Source of the DNA: Lactiplantibacillus songbeiensis
Lineage (GTDB): Bacteria > Bacillota > Bacilli > Lactobacillales > Lactobacillaceae
DNA: 43,753 nt
Direction of reading: 5' to 3'
NCBI RefSeq assembly: GCF_005405125.1
Contig: NZ_BJDL01000032.1
Span: forward strand, 1 to 43,753
Shown here: in pieces, positions 25,868 to 33,310 of the stretch
Position numbering within the stretch: position 1 is the stretch's first letter
Layout: each line of letters starts with the position of its first letter
Notes under the pieces: generated by a model
The model's input: the letters and a program-made list of their open reading frames with translations, nothing else
Told to the model about the DNA's origin: nothing
The model's database searches: none
Translations under genes and position numbers: made by a program

Positions 25868-25957
25868 GAACATCATATTTAAGCTTTGTTGTGTAAGCGA
25901 CCACTGATTTGGTGGGAATATTTGAAATTAATAACTAATCATTATTGGGGGATTGAA

Positions 25958-26368
25958 ATGAAAAAATATGGGGAATTGACAAATTATATTTCGATCCTTG
26001 AAACTGATGATCTGGGGCGTTGGGTGCCGGTTCAAGGCAAAGGTACCATGACAGAGTCGACGCAGTTACCATTTGTGACTTATTCGGAGGCAGTTCATCA
26101 ATTTATTAAAGATTTTTACCTTTTTGAAGAAGCCAAGGCGTTCTACCTTCATCAATATAATCAGTTACTAGATAGTCAGGGGATTAAGGTGAATTCAGAA
26201 TTTTTGACCGCCGAGCGGATTGAAACTTTCGACGATGAAACGGTGATGGCTGTAATTATGGGGATTATTCGCAATGATCGTTTTGCGGAAGGCATGTTGC
26301 GTCATTTTCTTAAAAATGGTGTGATTGGGTTGTTGTTGAAACGGTTGGCCGCTTTGGATGAAGAATGA
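25958..26368 (+). CDS. Uncharacterised protein, possibly DUF6508-like
   Basis: 136 aa, acidic, all-helical in appearance, no signal peptide or transmembrane segment. The pattern VHQFIKDFYLFEE followed by a C-terminal helical region with RNDRFAEGMLRHFLKNGVI resembles DUF6508 proteins, but I am not certain. ATG 25958 follows GGGGG. It is the first gene of the AT-rich stretch between guaA and the NiaP-like gene, and its function is unknown. Confidence 0.65.
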   Translation: MKKYGELTNYISILETDDLGRWVPVQGKGTMTESTQLPFVTYSEAVHQFIKDFYLFEEAKAFYLHQYNQLLDSQGIKVNSEFLTAERIETFDDETVMAVIMGIIRNDRFAEGMLRHFLKNGVIGLLLKRLAALDEE

Positions 26369-26488
26369 GGTGCATTTGTTGGTTGTTATCGCTTAGAAAT
26401 TGTTTTTATACACCGCTAATCGTCCGAAAAATAAGATGATATTTATATTAATAATAACAAAAAATGATAAAGTAATCCTAACATTCGA

Positions 26489-26587
26489 TATAATGCCTAT
26501 AAAAACTAATGCCAGTTTTTGGAAATTTTTGGATTGATTTTTTATGTATGATGTTTGCTAATGGGTATACTTGAGAAAGGCATTAGT
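26489..26587 (+). promoter_or_regulatory. Promoter and inverted repeat in leader of the 26617 gene
   Basis: A TATAAT box at 26489-26494 is followed by ACTAATGCC (26505-26513). Its exact complement GGCATTAGT lies at 26579-26587, just before a T-rich run and the GGAGG. The wide separation (65 nt) means the pairing is only a suggestion of leader folding. Confidence 0.35.
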
Positions 26588-26616
26588 TAGAATGTTTTTT
26601 GGAGGAAATATTGATA

Positions 26617-27165
26617 ATGTGCAAGAAAACTTATTTTCAGTTAAATGAACCAGTCATGGTAGCTACAGTGTTTCAAGAAGATGATAAAGATTTATTTCAA
26701 ATTGATAAGGGCGCATTGGGAGAAATTATCGAACGACGAAATAAAGCATCATTTTTGCAAGGGTGGGTAAGAATTGCTATTGGTCCAAACGATGAATTTT
26801 TTGTAGATCTTAGCAGATTAGAACAAGCTGCGCAGTGGATGACGAAGGAAGACTATCATTTGGCTGTGGCTGCAAAGCAAATCTTTCAAACGACATGGCT
26901 GGACGATAAAAATCAACAATTTGAATTGATTAAGTTGTTGGAAGCCCATCAATGGGTATCCCAAGGTAGAAAATTAGCATCAAATCCAGTTTTCTTACCA
27001 ATTGGCACTATTGGAAAAGTTTATGAACTCTCTTGGGATTTTGAAGGAACGGCTGACAAGCAATATTGGATGATGGGTATTCGGACGACTGACGGTCGAC
27101 GTTATGATGTGATGTATCCGGATTTACTTGAAGCTTCAAAGCCGTATGTGGATTTATCTGAATGA
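26617..27165 (+). CDS. Hypothetical protein
   Basis: 182 aa, soluble, no motif I recognise. The N-terminal part (residues about 10-75, MVATVFQEDDKDLFQIDKGA) and the C-terminal part (about 128-180) each look like a small beta-rich domain joined by a helical linker (about 80-125). GGAGG at 26601-26605 serves either TTG 26611 or ATG 26617; I take the ATG. It is followed directly by the decayed IS982 element, so its 3' flank is a former insertion site. Confidence 0.6.
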   Translation: MCKKTYFQLNEPVMVATVFQEDDKDLFQIDKGALGEIIERRNKASFLQGWVRIAIGPNDEFFVDLSRLEQAAQWMTKEDYHLAVAAKQIFQTTWLDDKNQQFELIKLLEAHQWVSQGRKLASNPVFLPIGTIGKVYELSWDFEGTADKQYWMMGIRTTDGRRYDVMYPDLLEASKPYVDLSE

Positions 27166-27178
27166 TAATAACATTATT

Positions 27179-28045
27179 ACGCTTAGTGCTAGTTGATTCT
27201 GTTTACAGCATCTAATTATGTACTAATAAGCATTGTATTATTCGAGCTTTAAATCTGTTTACCGAGTGTCCATGGTTCTTTTCTGGGTTAAAAAGACAAT
27301 CTCAACGTGAAAATACATTCGCTATTTGATGTCGATTCTGCTTTAATAGACGGTCATCGGTTCACGTGAGTTGTATATTACGTCGTTTAGGAGTTCAAAG
27401 GTTGATGCCAATTTCAGTTAACAGATTTTAACTTTTGACTCAAATATCCGGTATCCGCTAGTATTTGATGACATGGATATTGTCTATCAACGTGGTCGTT
27501 ACCATGTTTATACCATGAATTGAGGTCTTCGTAATTGTATAATCTACATCTTGATTTGCCACTTCAAAACTTCCTTTGAGCATGTAATGCCACTGCTTTT
27601 GGGGTGAATTAGAGTCAATATTTGCGATTGAATGTAATCACTTGGCACAGTGATTACGGATTGGATGACACAAGGGCATCGGAAGACTATCGATAATGGC
27701 ATATGTAGGCTTGGATACAACTGTTTGAATCAAGTCAAAGTGAATCTACTGAAGAATTTTCAAGGCATCAACAGTAATCCGATTGAATTGAGAGCTTTCC
27801 GGCAGACCCTTAAATCCTAAGTTTAGAAAAACCGGTAAAAGTGGCGTTGGTCGGTCATGCTTAACTCTACCTGTCAACAGCGTAATAGCGTCTAGTTTTG
27901 AATTCATTCTAAATTGAATTGTTACTGTTACAAAATATTGATACAACGGTGATAACAGATTAATCCATTTAAGCTAGTGGTGTTTGAACTTTAACGACTG
28001 ATTTGCTTACATTGTAAATATTCTAATCAACTAGTACCAAGTTGT
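27179..28045 (-). mobile_element. Decayed IS982-family insertion sequence
   Basis: About 867 bp bounded by imperfect inverted repeats: ACGCTTAGTGCTAGTTG (27179-27195) and CAACTAGTACCAAGTTGT (28028-28045). The interior encodes a broken transposase on the minus strand. IS982 elements are usually near 1 kb, so some sequence is lost. No target duplication is recognisable. Confidence 0.75.
27390..27990 (-). pseudogene. IS982-family transposase remnant
   Basis: Reading the minus strand through stops and shifts gives segments typical of IS982 transposases: LLSPLYQYFVTV, FLNLGFKGLPESSQFNR, and TYAIIDSLPMPLCHPIRNH (the conserved acidic residue is the D of IIDS). SPQKQWHYMLKGS and TSIHGINMVTTTLID follow. 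At least four in-frame stops and several frame changes make it non-functional. Boundaries are approximate. Confidence 0.75.
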
Positions 28046-28303
28046 AGTAAATTAGAATTTTATACTATGAATAATAGTTAGCAGGATAGAAGCTTTGTTA
28101 AAAAGAATGTCTTGGATCAGGACGCTTCATTCCCCCTCTAAAATCATGATATGGAGAAGTTGTCTCCTTATTTGAGCATAAATAATTCCTGTCAAATAGG
28201 CTTTTAATAATGCTATAATGTACCTAATATTTTGAATTTAATATTTAAGATACGCTAACTTTGATACCCTAAGTGTGAGAAACCATTGATGGAGGTTTTT
28301 TCA

Positions 28304-28700
28304 TTGGAAAGAGAAAGTAATGAAAGTAGCATGGACATGTTAGATTTTGCATGTAAAATTAGCATGTTGGAGAAAGAGACGCCTAAAGCAGATGAATACG
28401 CTGATAAGTGGGGACAGAGAAATAAGTATAAGAGAACATTTTACAGTATGGTGCTTGTTTAAATTAAAAAAGGATACATCAGAACCTGGGTACAGTTCCA
28501 ATACCTCTGTCCGTACGATGTATGGGCAAATCAAGAATCCAGAAATGTTACTATGGCTTGCCGAAGTTGTTGGTGTTGACGAAGAGTTAATTGATCAAGT
28601 AGTAAAGAAAATAAGTAATAATGTTTCACCTACAATGCGGTGTGGTTTACTAAGACAAGAGATTCCATTTGAAGTGATAATAAAAAAATTAAATAAGTAA
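28304..28700 (+). pseudogene. Probably frameshifted gene of phage-like origin
   Basis: An excellent ribosome binding site (GGAGG 28291-28295) precedes TTG 28304. The frame starts MERESNESSMDMLDFACKI but stops at 28462 after 52 codons. From about 28430 to 28700 a second frame continues with protein-like sequence (TVWCLFKLKKDTSEPGY, then NPEMLLWLAEVVGVDEELID) but has no start signal of its own. The likeliest reading is one protein of about 130 aa broken by a single frameshift near 28420-28440. A genuine 52 aa product or programmed frameshifting is possible. A TATAAT box at 28214-28219 could drive it. Function unknown. Confidence 0.5.
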
Positions 28701-28936
28701 TTGCTTTTGACATTAGCCAGATGGAAATATACCCAACTGAATTGGAGTTAATGTTGTGTACCTCGATAACACTATCGGGTTAGATAGAGCTTTGCCGATT
28801 AGTTAATCTATTTGATTTTGAATCTTATCTTTGAGTGATGAAATATTGATTTGATAGTAAATGTTACAATGTTTCCCACCTCAAATATTCCTCATTGACA
28901 CAATCATCAAAGACGCGTATCTTGATACCCAAGGAA

Positions 28937-28957
28937 TAAAAGTCATTGTGACTTTTA
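28937..28957. promoter_or_regulatory. Palindrome 1 upstream of niaP-nadC
   Basis: TAAAAGT-N7-ACTTTTA, with the inner pairs CA/TG also complementary. It is followed by TTTTTT and so could also work as a terminator. Matches palindrome 2 exactly in both 7 bp arms. Confidence 0.65.
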
Positions 28958-28970
28958 TTTTTTAACTAAA

Positions 28971-28991
28971 TAAAAGTAAACATTACTTTTA
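28971..28991. promoter_or_regulatory. Palindrome 2 upstream of niaP-nadC, probable operator
   Basis: TAAAAGT-N7-ACTTTTA, 34 bp downstream of palindrome 1 (centre to centre), overlapping the region just upstream of a TATACT -10-like box (28993-28998). Two identical-armed palindromes at this spacing suggest a repressor operator, possibly for a niacin-responsive regulator; the regulator is not in the window. Confidence 0.65.
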
Positions 28992-29011
28992 TTATACTTT
29001 GGGGGAATTAG

Positions 29012-30211
29012 ATGCAATTATTGAAGGAATACCGGCTGTTAGCCATTATTGGTACGGCCTGGTTGTTTGATGCAATGGATGTCGCAATGTTGTCTTTTAT
29101 CATGCCGTTGATCAAAACGGAATGGCAACTGGCACCGGCGCAATTGGGGTTAGTTGGGGCCACAACGTCGTTAGGGATGGTCGTGGGGGCGTTGATTTGT
29201 GGGGCGTTAGCGGATCGAATTGGTCGAAAACACGTGTTGATTTTGACCTTAGCCATCTTTTCAATTGGCAATCTGTTATTAACGCTGACGCCGAATATTA
29301 TGGCGTTTATCGCCGTGCGCTTTTTAACGGGGATTGGGCTTGGTGGCGAATTACCGGTCGCGGCGACGTTAGTGGCGGATAGTTATCAAGGCACACAACG
29401 CTCGAAGATGTTAGTGCTAGCGGATAGCTTTTGGGCGATTGGCTGGATTGTGGCCTCCTTATTAGCCTTTTGGGTGATGCCACTGATTGGTTGGCGGCTA
29501 ACGGTATTAATTACCGCCTGCACGATTTTATACACGCTATTATTACGGCGGCACTTACCAGAAACACCGATCGAACCACAAACGCGGCCATCGTATAAAG
29601 TTTTATGGCGGACACCAGTTTTTCGTCGGAAGACGCTATTATTGGGGTTACTCTGGTTCATCGTCATGTTGACGTATTACGGGATGTTCCTATGGCTACC
29701 GAGTATCTTGGTCATGCGGGGCTTTTCGATTGTTCACAGCTTTAGCTATACGTTATTGATGAGCTTGGCACAGTTACCAGGTTATTACTTAGCCGCCTTC
29801 TTAATGGGGAAAATCAGTCGGAAGTCTGTTTTGACGATTTATTTAAGTGGCACGATTGTGAGTGCGTTAGCTTTTAGCTTGGCCGGGAGTAATTTTTCAG
29901 TCTTGCTGAGTGGGGCGTGGTTATCCTTCTTTGACCTTGGTGCCTGGGGAACTTTAATTGCGTTAACGCCTAGTCAATTTCCGCAAGCCATCCGGGGAAC
30001 CGGGATGGGTGCTGCCCAGTCGATTGGCCGCATTGGCGCGATGATTGGGCCATACGTAGTTGGCTTGCTCTTACAAATTAAGATGCCATTGCCTGGCATT
30101 TTCGGCATCTTCGTCGTCTTACTATTATTGGGGATTGCCATCTTAACTTGGGGCGTTCACGATGTCGATGCACAGCAGAAAGAGGGCGTCACTAGTGATC
30201 TTAAGTCCTAG
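29012..30211 (+). CDS. MFS transporter, NiaP-like (niacin or related acid uptake)
   Basis: 399 aa, 12 predicted membrane helices. The N-terminus FDAMDVAMLSFIMPLI with GALADRIGRK (loop 2-3 MFS motif) and GIGLGGELPVA is typical of the aromatic acid/NiaP group of MFS symporters. The close overlap with nadC supports a substrate in NAD precursor supply, such as nicotinate or quinolinate, but the substrate cannot be read from the sequence. ATG 29012 follows GGGGG. Two palindromic operators lie upstream. Confidence 0.82.
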   Translation: MQLLKEYRLLAIIGTAWLFDAMDVAMLSFIMPLIKTEWQLAPAQLGLVGATTSLGMVVGALICGALADRIGRKHVLILTLAIFSIGNLLLTLTPNIMAFIAVRFLTGIGLGGELPVAATLVADSYQGTQRSKMLVLADSFWAIGWIVASLLAFWVMPLIGWRLTVLITACTILYTLLLRRHLPETPIEPQTRPSYKVLWRTPVFRRKTLLLGLLWFIVMLTYYGMFLWLPSILVMRGFSIVHSFSYTLLMSLAQLPGYYLAAFLMGKISRKSVLTIYLSGTIVSALAFSLAGSNFSVLLSGAWLSFFDLGAWGTLIALTPSQFPQAIRGTGMGAAQSIGRIGAMIGPYVVGLLLQIKMPLPGIFGIFVVLLLLGIAILTWGVHDVDAQQKEGVTSDLKS

Positions 30212-31034
30212 GCAGCTTCAACCAGCCATCGCTAGCTTCTTAGCTGAAGACCTTGGCCGCGGTGATATCAGTACACTAACGTTACCGAATCAGTTGGCAA
30301 CGGGCGAAATCATTGCGAAACAAGCGGGTATCCTGGCGGGACAAGTGATTCCGTCAGTCGTGGCGCAAATATTAAGTGAACATGGTCACTATGAAGCAGT
30401 CCTCGCTGATGGCACCTGGGTAACACCGGGGATGGTAGTCGGTCGCATGACTGCCCCCATCGTAGAACTGTTAGCCGGTGAACGGGTGATGCTTAATCTG
30501 ATGCAACGGATGAGTGGCATTGCCACGGCCACCGATGCGGCTATTAAGGAATTAGCTGACCCAAAGATTGCCATTTTAGATACCCGGAAAACATTACCCG
30601 GGTTACGGCAATTTGATAAAGCCGCGGTGGTGATTGGTGGCGGTCAAAATCATCGTTTCGGTCTCGACGATGCCGTGATGATTAAAGATAATCATTGGGC
30701 GTTGATCGATGATTTACCGACCACGGTCCAAGCATTGCGACGACAGATTGGGCCAACGAAGATTATTGAAGTCGAAGTTGAAACGCGTACTCAATTACAA
30801 GCGGCAGTTGCGAGTCAGGTGGAGATGATTATGATTGACAATCAGTCACCAGCAACGGTTAAAGCGTGGCGGCAATTGATCCCCGCGCTGATTAAGGTGG
30901 AAGTTTCAGGCGGCATTACGCCAACCACTTTGGTACAGTATGCGGGGACTGGTGTTGATTATATTTCGTTAGGGTATCTAACGCATAGTGTCACAGCGTT
31001 GGATTTATCTCTGGAGATTGGAACTGACAAGTAA
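30195..31034 (+). CDS. nadC: Nicotinate-nucleotide pyrophosphorylase (quinolinate phosphoribosyltransferase)
   Basis: 279 aa, the usual NadC length. Joins quinolinate to PRPP to form nicotinate mononucleotide and CO2. Signatures: EDLGRGDIS near the start, MQRMSGIAT, DTRKTLPGLR (PRPP/quinolinate site), GGGQNHRFGLDDAVMIKDNH, and EVEVETRTQLQ. GTG 30195 is chosen: AGAGGG lies 8 nt upstream, inside the end of the transporter gene, giving a 17 nt overlap. The upstream ATG at 30162 has no support. No nadA or nadB is present here, so quinolinate may be imported. Confidence 0.92.
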   Translation: MILSPRQLQPAIASFLAEDLGRGDISTLTLPNQLATGEIIAKQAGILAGQVIPSVVAQILSEHGHYEAVLADGTWVTPGMVVGRMTAPIVELLAGERVMLNLMQRMSGIATATDAAIKELADPKIAILDTRKTLPGLRQFDKAAVVIGGGQNHRFGLDDAVMIKDNHWALIDDLPTTVQALRRQIGPTKIIEVEVETRTQLQAAVASQVEMIMIDNQSPATVKAWRQLIPALIKVEVSGGITPTTLVQYAGTGVDYISLGYLTHSVTALDLSLEIGTDK

Positions 31035-31056
31035 GCCATATTAGTAGCAATAGAAT

Positions 31057-31117
31057 AAAAATTAGCCCATTACCTTAGACCCGTTTAAAACGGTCAGGTA
31101 ATGGGCTAATTTTTTTG
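31057..31117 (+). terminator. Bidirectional terminator after nadC
   Basis: A 17 bp perfect stem (AAATTAGCCCATTACCT with AGGTAATGGGCTAATTT), A-rich before and T-rich after, so it serves nadC and the convergent gene at 31125. Confidence 0.93.
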
Positions 31118-31124
31118 GTTGAAA

Positions 31125-31427
31125 CTACTTTTCGTCTAAATCTAATAAGTTATCTTTAGGATCATGGTGCAAGATAGTGGCACTGCCTAAGTCACGGAGT
31201 TCTCGCCACCAGCTTTCTTGTTGTGGTGAGAATGACAATTCGTTGATGTTACGAATATAATTGACGGCACTAGCAGCGTGTGCGGCCAGGTCGTTAACGT
31301 CAGTACCAGCTTCGAGTCGTTGATACGCTTTTAGCAACGGTTTTTGTAACCGTATATCGTCAGTTGAGTTGTACAGTTGCTTGATCAAGGTCTTTACTTG
31401 GGTGTTGCGGGTGTTCGTTTCAGTCAT
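31125..31427 (-). CDS. Bacteriocin immunity-like protein (EntA immunity family)
   Basis: 100 aa, predicted four-helix bundle without membrane segments. The pattern IKQLYNSTDD, YQRLEAGTDVNDLAAHAASAVNYI, then LSFSPQQESWWRELRDLG resembles the pediocin-like (class IIa) immunity family, which protects the mannose-PTS receptor. No bacteriocin precursor or exporter is nearby, so it is an orphan immunity gene. It lies downstream of the sigma factor gene in the same direction, about 115 bp away. ATG 31427 follows AAGGGGG. Family call moderate. Confidence 0.7.
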   Translation of the reverse strand: MTETNTRNTQVKTLIKQLYNSTDDIRLQKPLLKAYQRLEAGTDVNDLAAHAASAVNYIRNINELSFSPQQESWWRELRDLGSATILHHDPKDNLLDLDEK

Positions 31428-31541
31428 ATTAAATGCCCCCTTTAATAATGATGGCCGAGCTGCGTGATCACAACCAGCTTGACCAATGACCGTAATTTCA
31501 GTGTAGCACTAGTCAGAATAGCTATCAAAGTGAACGGAGAA

Positions 31542-32081
31542 TTACGGTTGTTGATAGAGGGCGGCTGCACGCTTGAGTAGACTGGCACGCCAGTTAAACA
31601 CGGTGCGGCGACTGACGCCGTGGGTATGCATAATGTCCGCCACCGATTGTTCTTCTAAAAAGAATTCGGTCAGATAGATCCGTTCACCCGGTTTACATTG
31701 ATCCAGCAAGGCGGTTAATAAGTCGGTCAGTAACCATTCGCGCTCCTTAACGGCCATTGGTATGACACTCATGTCAGCCGCGGCATCTAATGGGACTTGA
31801 TGCTGGGCTCTCAGTGTCTGTTTCCTTAAATAATCAACCGTACGCCATTTAATGCGGCGAAAAGCGAACTTTCGGAAATCGTCGAGGTTATCCGGCAAGT
31901 CCGGTTCAAAGTTCTGGTAGGCCGATAGCCAAGTTAAGTGGGCCGTGGTGACGCAATCTTCAAAGTGAGGATGACCACGGGTGACATTGGCGGTTTTTAA
32001 AGCACCGTATAGGAGCCGTTGGTGTTCTGGCTGGGCTAAGAGGTCAAAAGCTGCTTGGTTCTCAAATCGATCAGTTCGCAT
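31542..32081 (-). CDS. ComX/SigH-like alternative sigma factor
   Basis: 179 aa sigma-70 family protein. The region 2 portion spans about 10-95 (FEDCVTTAHLTWLSAYQNF, FAFRRIKWRTVDYLRKQ). Region 4 is at about 125-175, with the helix-turn-helix SVADIMHTHGVSRRTVFNWR. Size and sequence style match the SigH/ComX factors of lactobacilli linked to late competence genes. ATG 32081 follows AAAGGAC. A palindrome (32110-32123) lies in the leader and two ACAC-N5-GTGT boxes (32170-32213) lie just upstream of its likely promoter (TATACT, complement of 32130-32135). It is divergent from the ComK-like gene. Confidence 0.8.
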   Translation of the reverse strand: MRTDRFENQAAFDLLAQPEHQRLLYGALKTANVTRGHPHFEDCVTTAHLTWLSAYQNFEPDLPDNLDDFRKFAFRRIKWRTVDYLRKQTLRAQHQVPLDAAADMSVIPMAVKEREWLLTDLLTALLDQCKPGERIYLTEFFLEEQSVADIMHTHGVSRRTVFNWRASLLKRAAALYQQP

Positions 32082-32109
32082 GAAGTTAGTCCTTTATCGG
32101 TTAGTTTTA

Positions 32110-32123
32110 CCTTGGCCAAGGTT
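32110..32123. promoter_or_regulatory. 14 bp palindrome in sigma-factor gene leader
   Basis: ACCTTGGCCAAGGT is a perfect palindrome between the likely -10 and the ribosome binding site of the sigma-factor gene. It may be a repressor site or a short RNA hairpin. Confidence 0.45.
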
Positions 32124-32169
32124 AGGTTCAGTATAAGTGGTGGGGGCGTTAATGATGATTGGTAAAAAG

Positions 32170-32213
32170 ACACTTATTGTGTAAAAAACGAACTAAATCT
32201 ACACGTATTGTGT
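32170..32213. promoter_or_regulatory. Paired ACAC-N5-GTGT boxes, ComK-box-like architecture
   Basis: ACACTTATTGTGT (32170-32182) and ACACGTATTGTGT (32201-32213) are separated by exactly 18 bp. B. subtilis ComK binds two AAAA-N5-TTTT boxes spaced 8, 18 or 31 bp. Here the half-sites differ but the geometry is identical, and a ComK-like gene is adjacent. Position is just upstream of the likely sigma-factor promoter and about 135 bp before the ComK-like gene. Confidence 0.6.
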
Positions 32214-32347
32214 AATTGTTATGAATCCAGAACTTTAGAGTTGCTATTCAGTAGCGATTAAGGCAGTCTATAAAATAAACATACGTTCTAACGTCGATCA
32301 GTCCGTCAGTACTGGCTTAATTGCCATCATCAAAGGGAGTTTCAAGC

Positions 32348-33112
32348 ATGGAGATAAAGTATCGCCATCGCGTTCATCGCGATAAACAGTATTGGCCAGG
32401 TGCCATTGACTGTTATGATCTGACGGATTTAGAAGGGTTATTGGTTCGGGGGGAACGAATCGATGGCGTGCAAGTGGACTATTTAAAGACATTCTTCGTA
32501 CTTGACACACGGCATCTAGTTGGCGCCACGAATGCGATTATCTTGGATAGTGAACGTGGTATCGTTAGTACAAAGCAGACGGTGGCCCAATTAATGCGCA
32601 CAGTACGGCAGAGTTTACGGGTTGGTGCCCAACAACGGTTGCGTGATTTAGCTACGATTGAAGCGTTATCCAGGCACAAGTTACCAATCATTTGTCGTGA
32701 TATGCAGTTTTTACCGGTCACATTTCGTAATTTACCGGGGCATCATTGGTTTGGTGGTCATCAGTTTCTGCATGCAGACGCTGAGGGGACTGGGACAGTG
32801 GTTCAGTTGTGGAATGGGGTTCGGTTAGAGGTGCCAATTACCAAGCGGGCTTTTATGAAGCAAGTTGAGCGAGTTCAACTATTACAACTGTTGCTGGCGG
32901 AAGATGACGTCTACTATGAGCGGTATTCATATGGTGGCCAAGTTGGCGGCAAGCGATTGGCTGATGAATTGGAATATGCTGGGTATCGAAATTTTAGTCA
33001 GCGCTTGAATCAGGAGCAGTATGGTTTACCTGTGGATGATGCTGATTTGGAAAGTTGGCTGCTGGGATATTTTGGTGGGCGGTATCGTAGTGACTCAAGA
33101 TTGAGTGGATAA
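32348..33112 (+). CDS. comK: ComK-like competence transcription factor
   Basis: 254 aa, longer than B. subtilis ComK (192 aa). The central part aligns by eye with ComK: KLPIICRDMQFLPVTF corresponds to KPPIMVDPSNQIFLFPT. GHHWFGGHQFLHA corresponds to QCGWISHVHV, and NGVRLEVPITKRAFMKQVER corresponds to NGKTMELPISYNSFENQVYR. ComK is a minor-groove DNA binder that activates competence genes and itself. The C-terminal 60 residues are extra. ATG 32348 follows AAGGGAG; the in-frame ATG at 32321 precedes that site. It is divergent from a ComX-like sigma factor gene. Confidence 0.75.
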   Translation: MEIKYRHRVHRDKQYWPGAIDCYDLTDLEGLLVRGERIDGVQVDYLKTFFVLDTRHLVGATNAIILDSERGIVSTKQTVAQLMRTVRQSLRVGAQQRLRDLATIEALSRHKLPIICRDMQFLPVTFRNLPGHHWFGGHQFLHADAEGTGTVVQLWNGVRLEVPITKRAFMKQVERVQLLQLLLAEDDVYYERYSYGGQVGGKRLADELEYAGYRNFSQRLNQEQYGLPVDDADLESWLLGYFGGRYRSDSRLSG

Positions 33113-33124
33113 GGATGAATCTAT

Positions 33125-33178
33125 AACAGCATTTAGTTTCAACAGGTATCTTTCTGCTGAAACTAAATGCTGTTTTTT
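33125..33178 (+). terminator. Intrinsic terminator of the ComK-like gene
   Basis: AACAGCATTTAGTTTCA and TGAAACTAAATGCTGTT form a 17 bp perfect stem followed by TTTT. Confidence 0.93.
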
Positions 33179-33310
33179 AATACGTTATAATTGTCAATAT
33201 TATAGCCTAATAAATACAGATGCATTTTATAAATGAGTAAGTTACAATTTAAAATGAAGTTACTTTGATGAAGTATGGTTAAGTTGAGGTATACGAAAAG
33301 GATGGGCTAA

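Noticed and set aside
25700-28700. Integrated island using the guaA 3' end as attachment site
   Set aside because: guaA is a known integration site elsewhere, but no duplicate of its 3' end and no integrase for it were seen; the recombinase at 41424 fits the hsdS locus.
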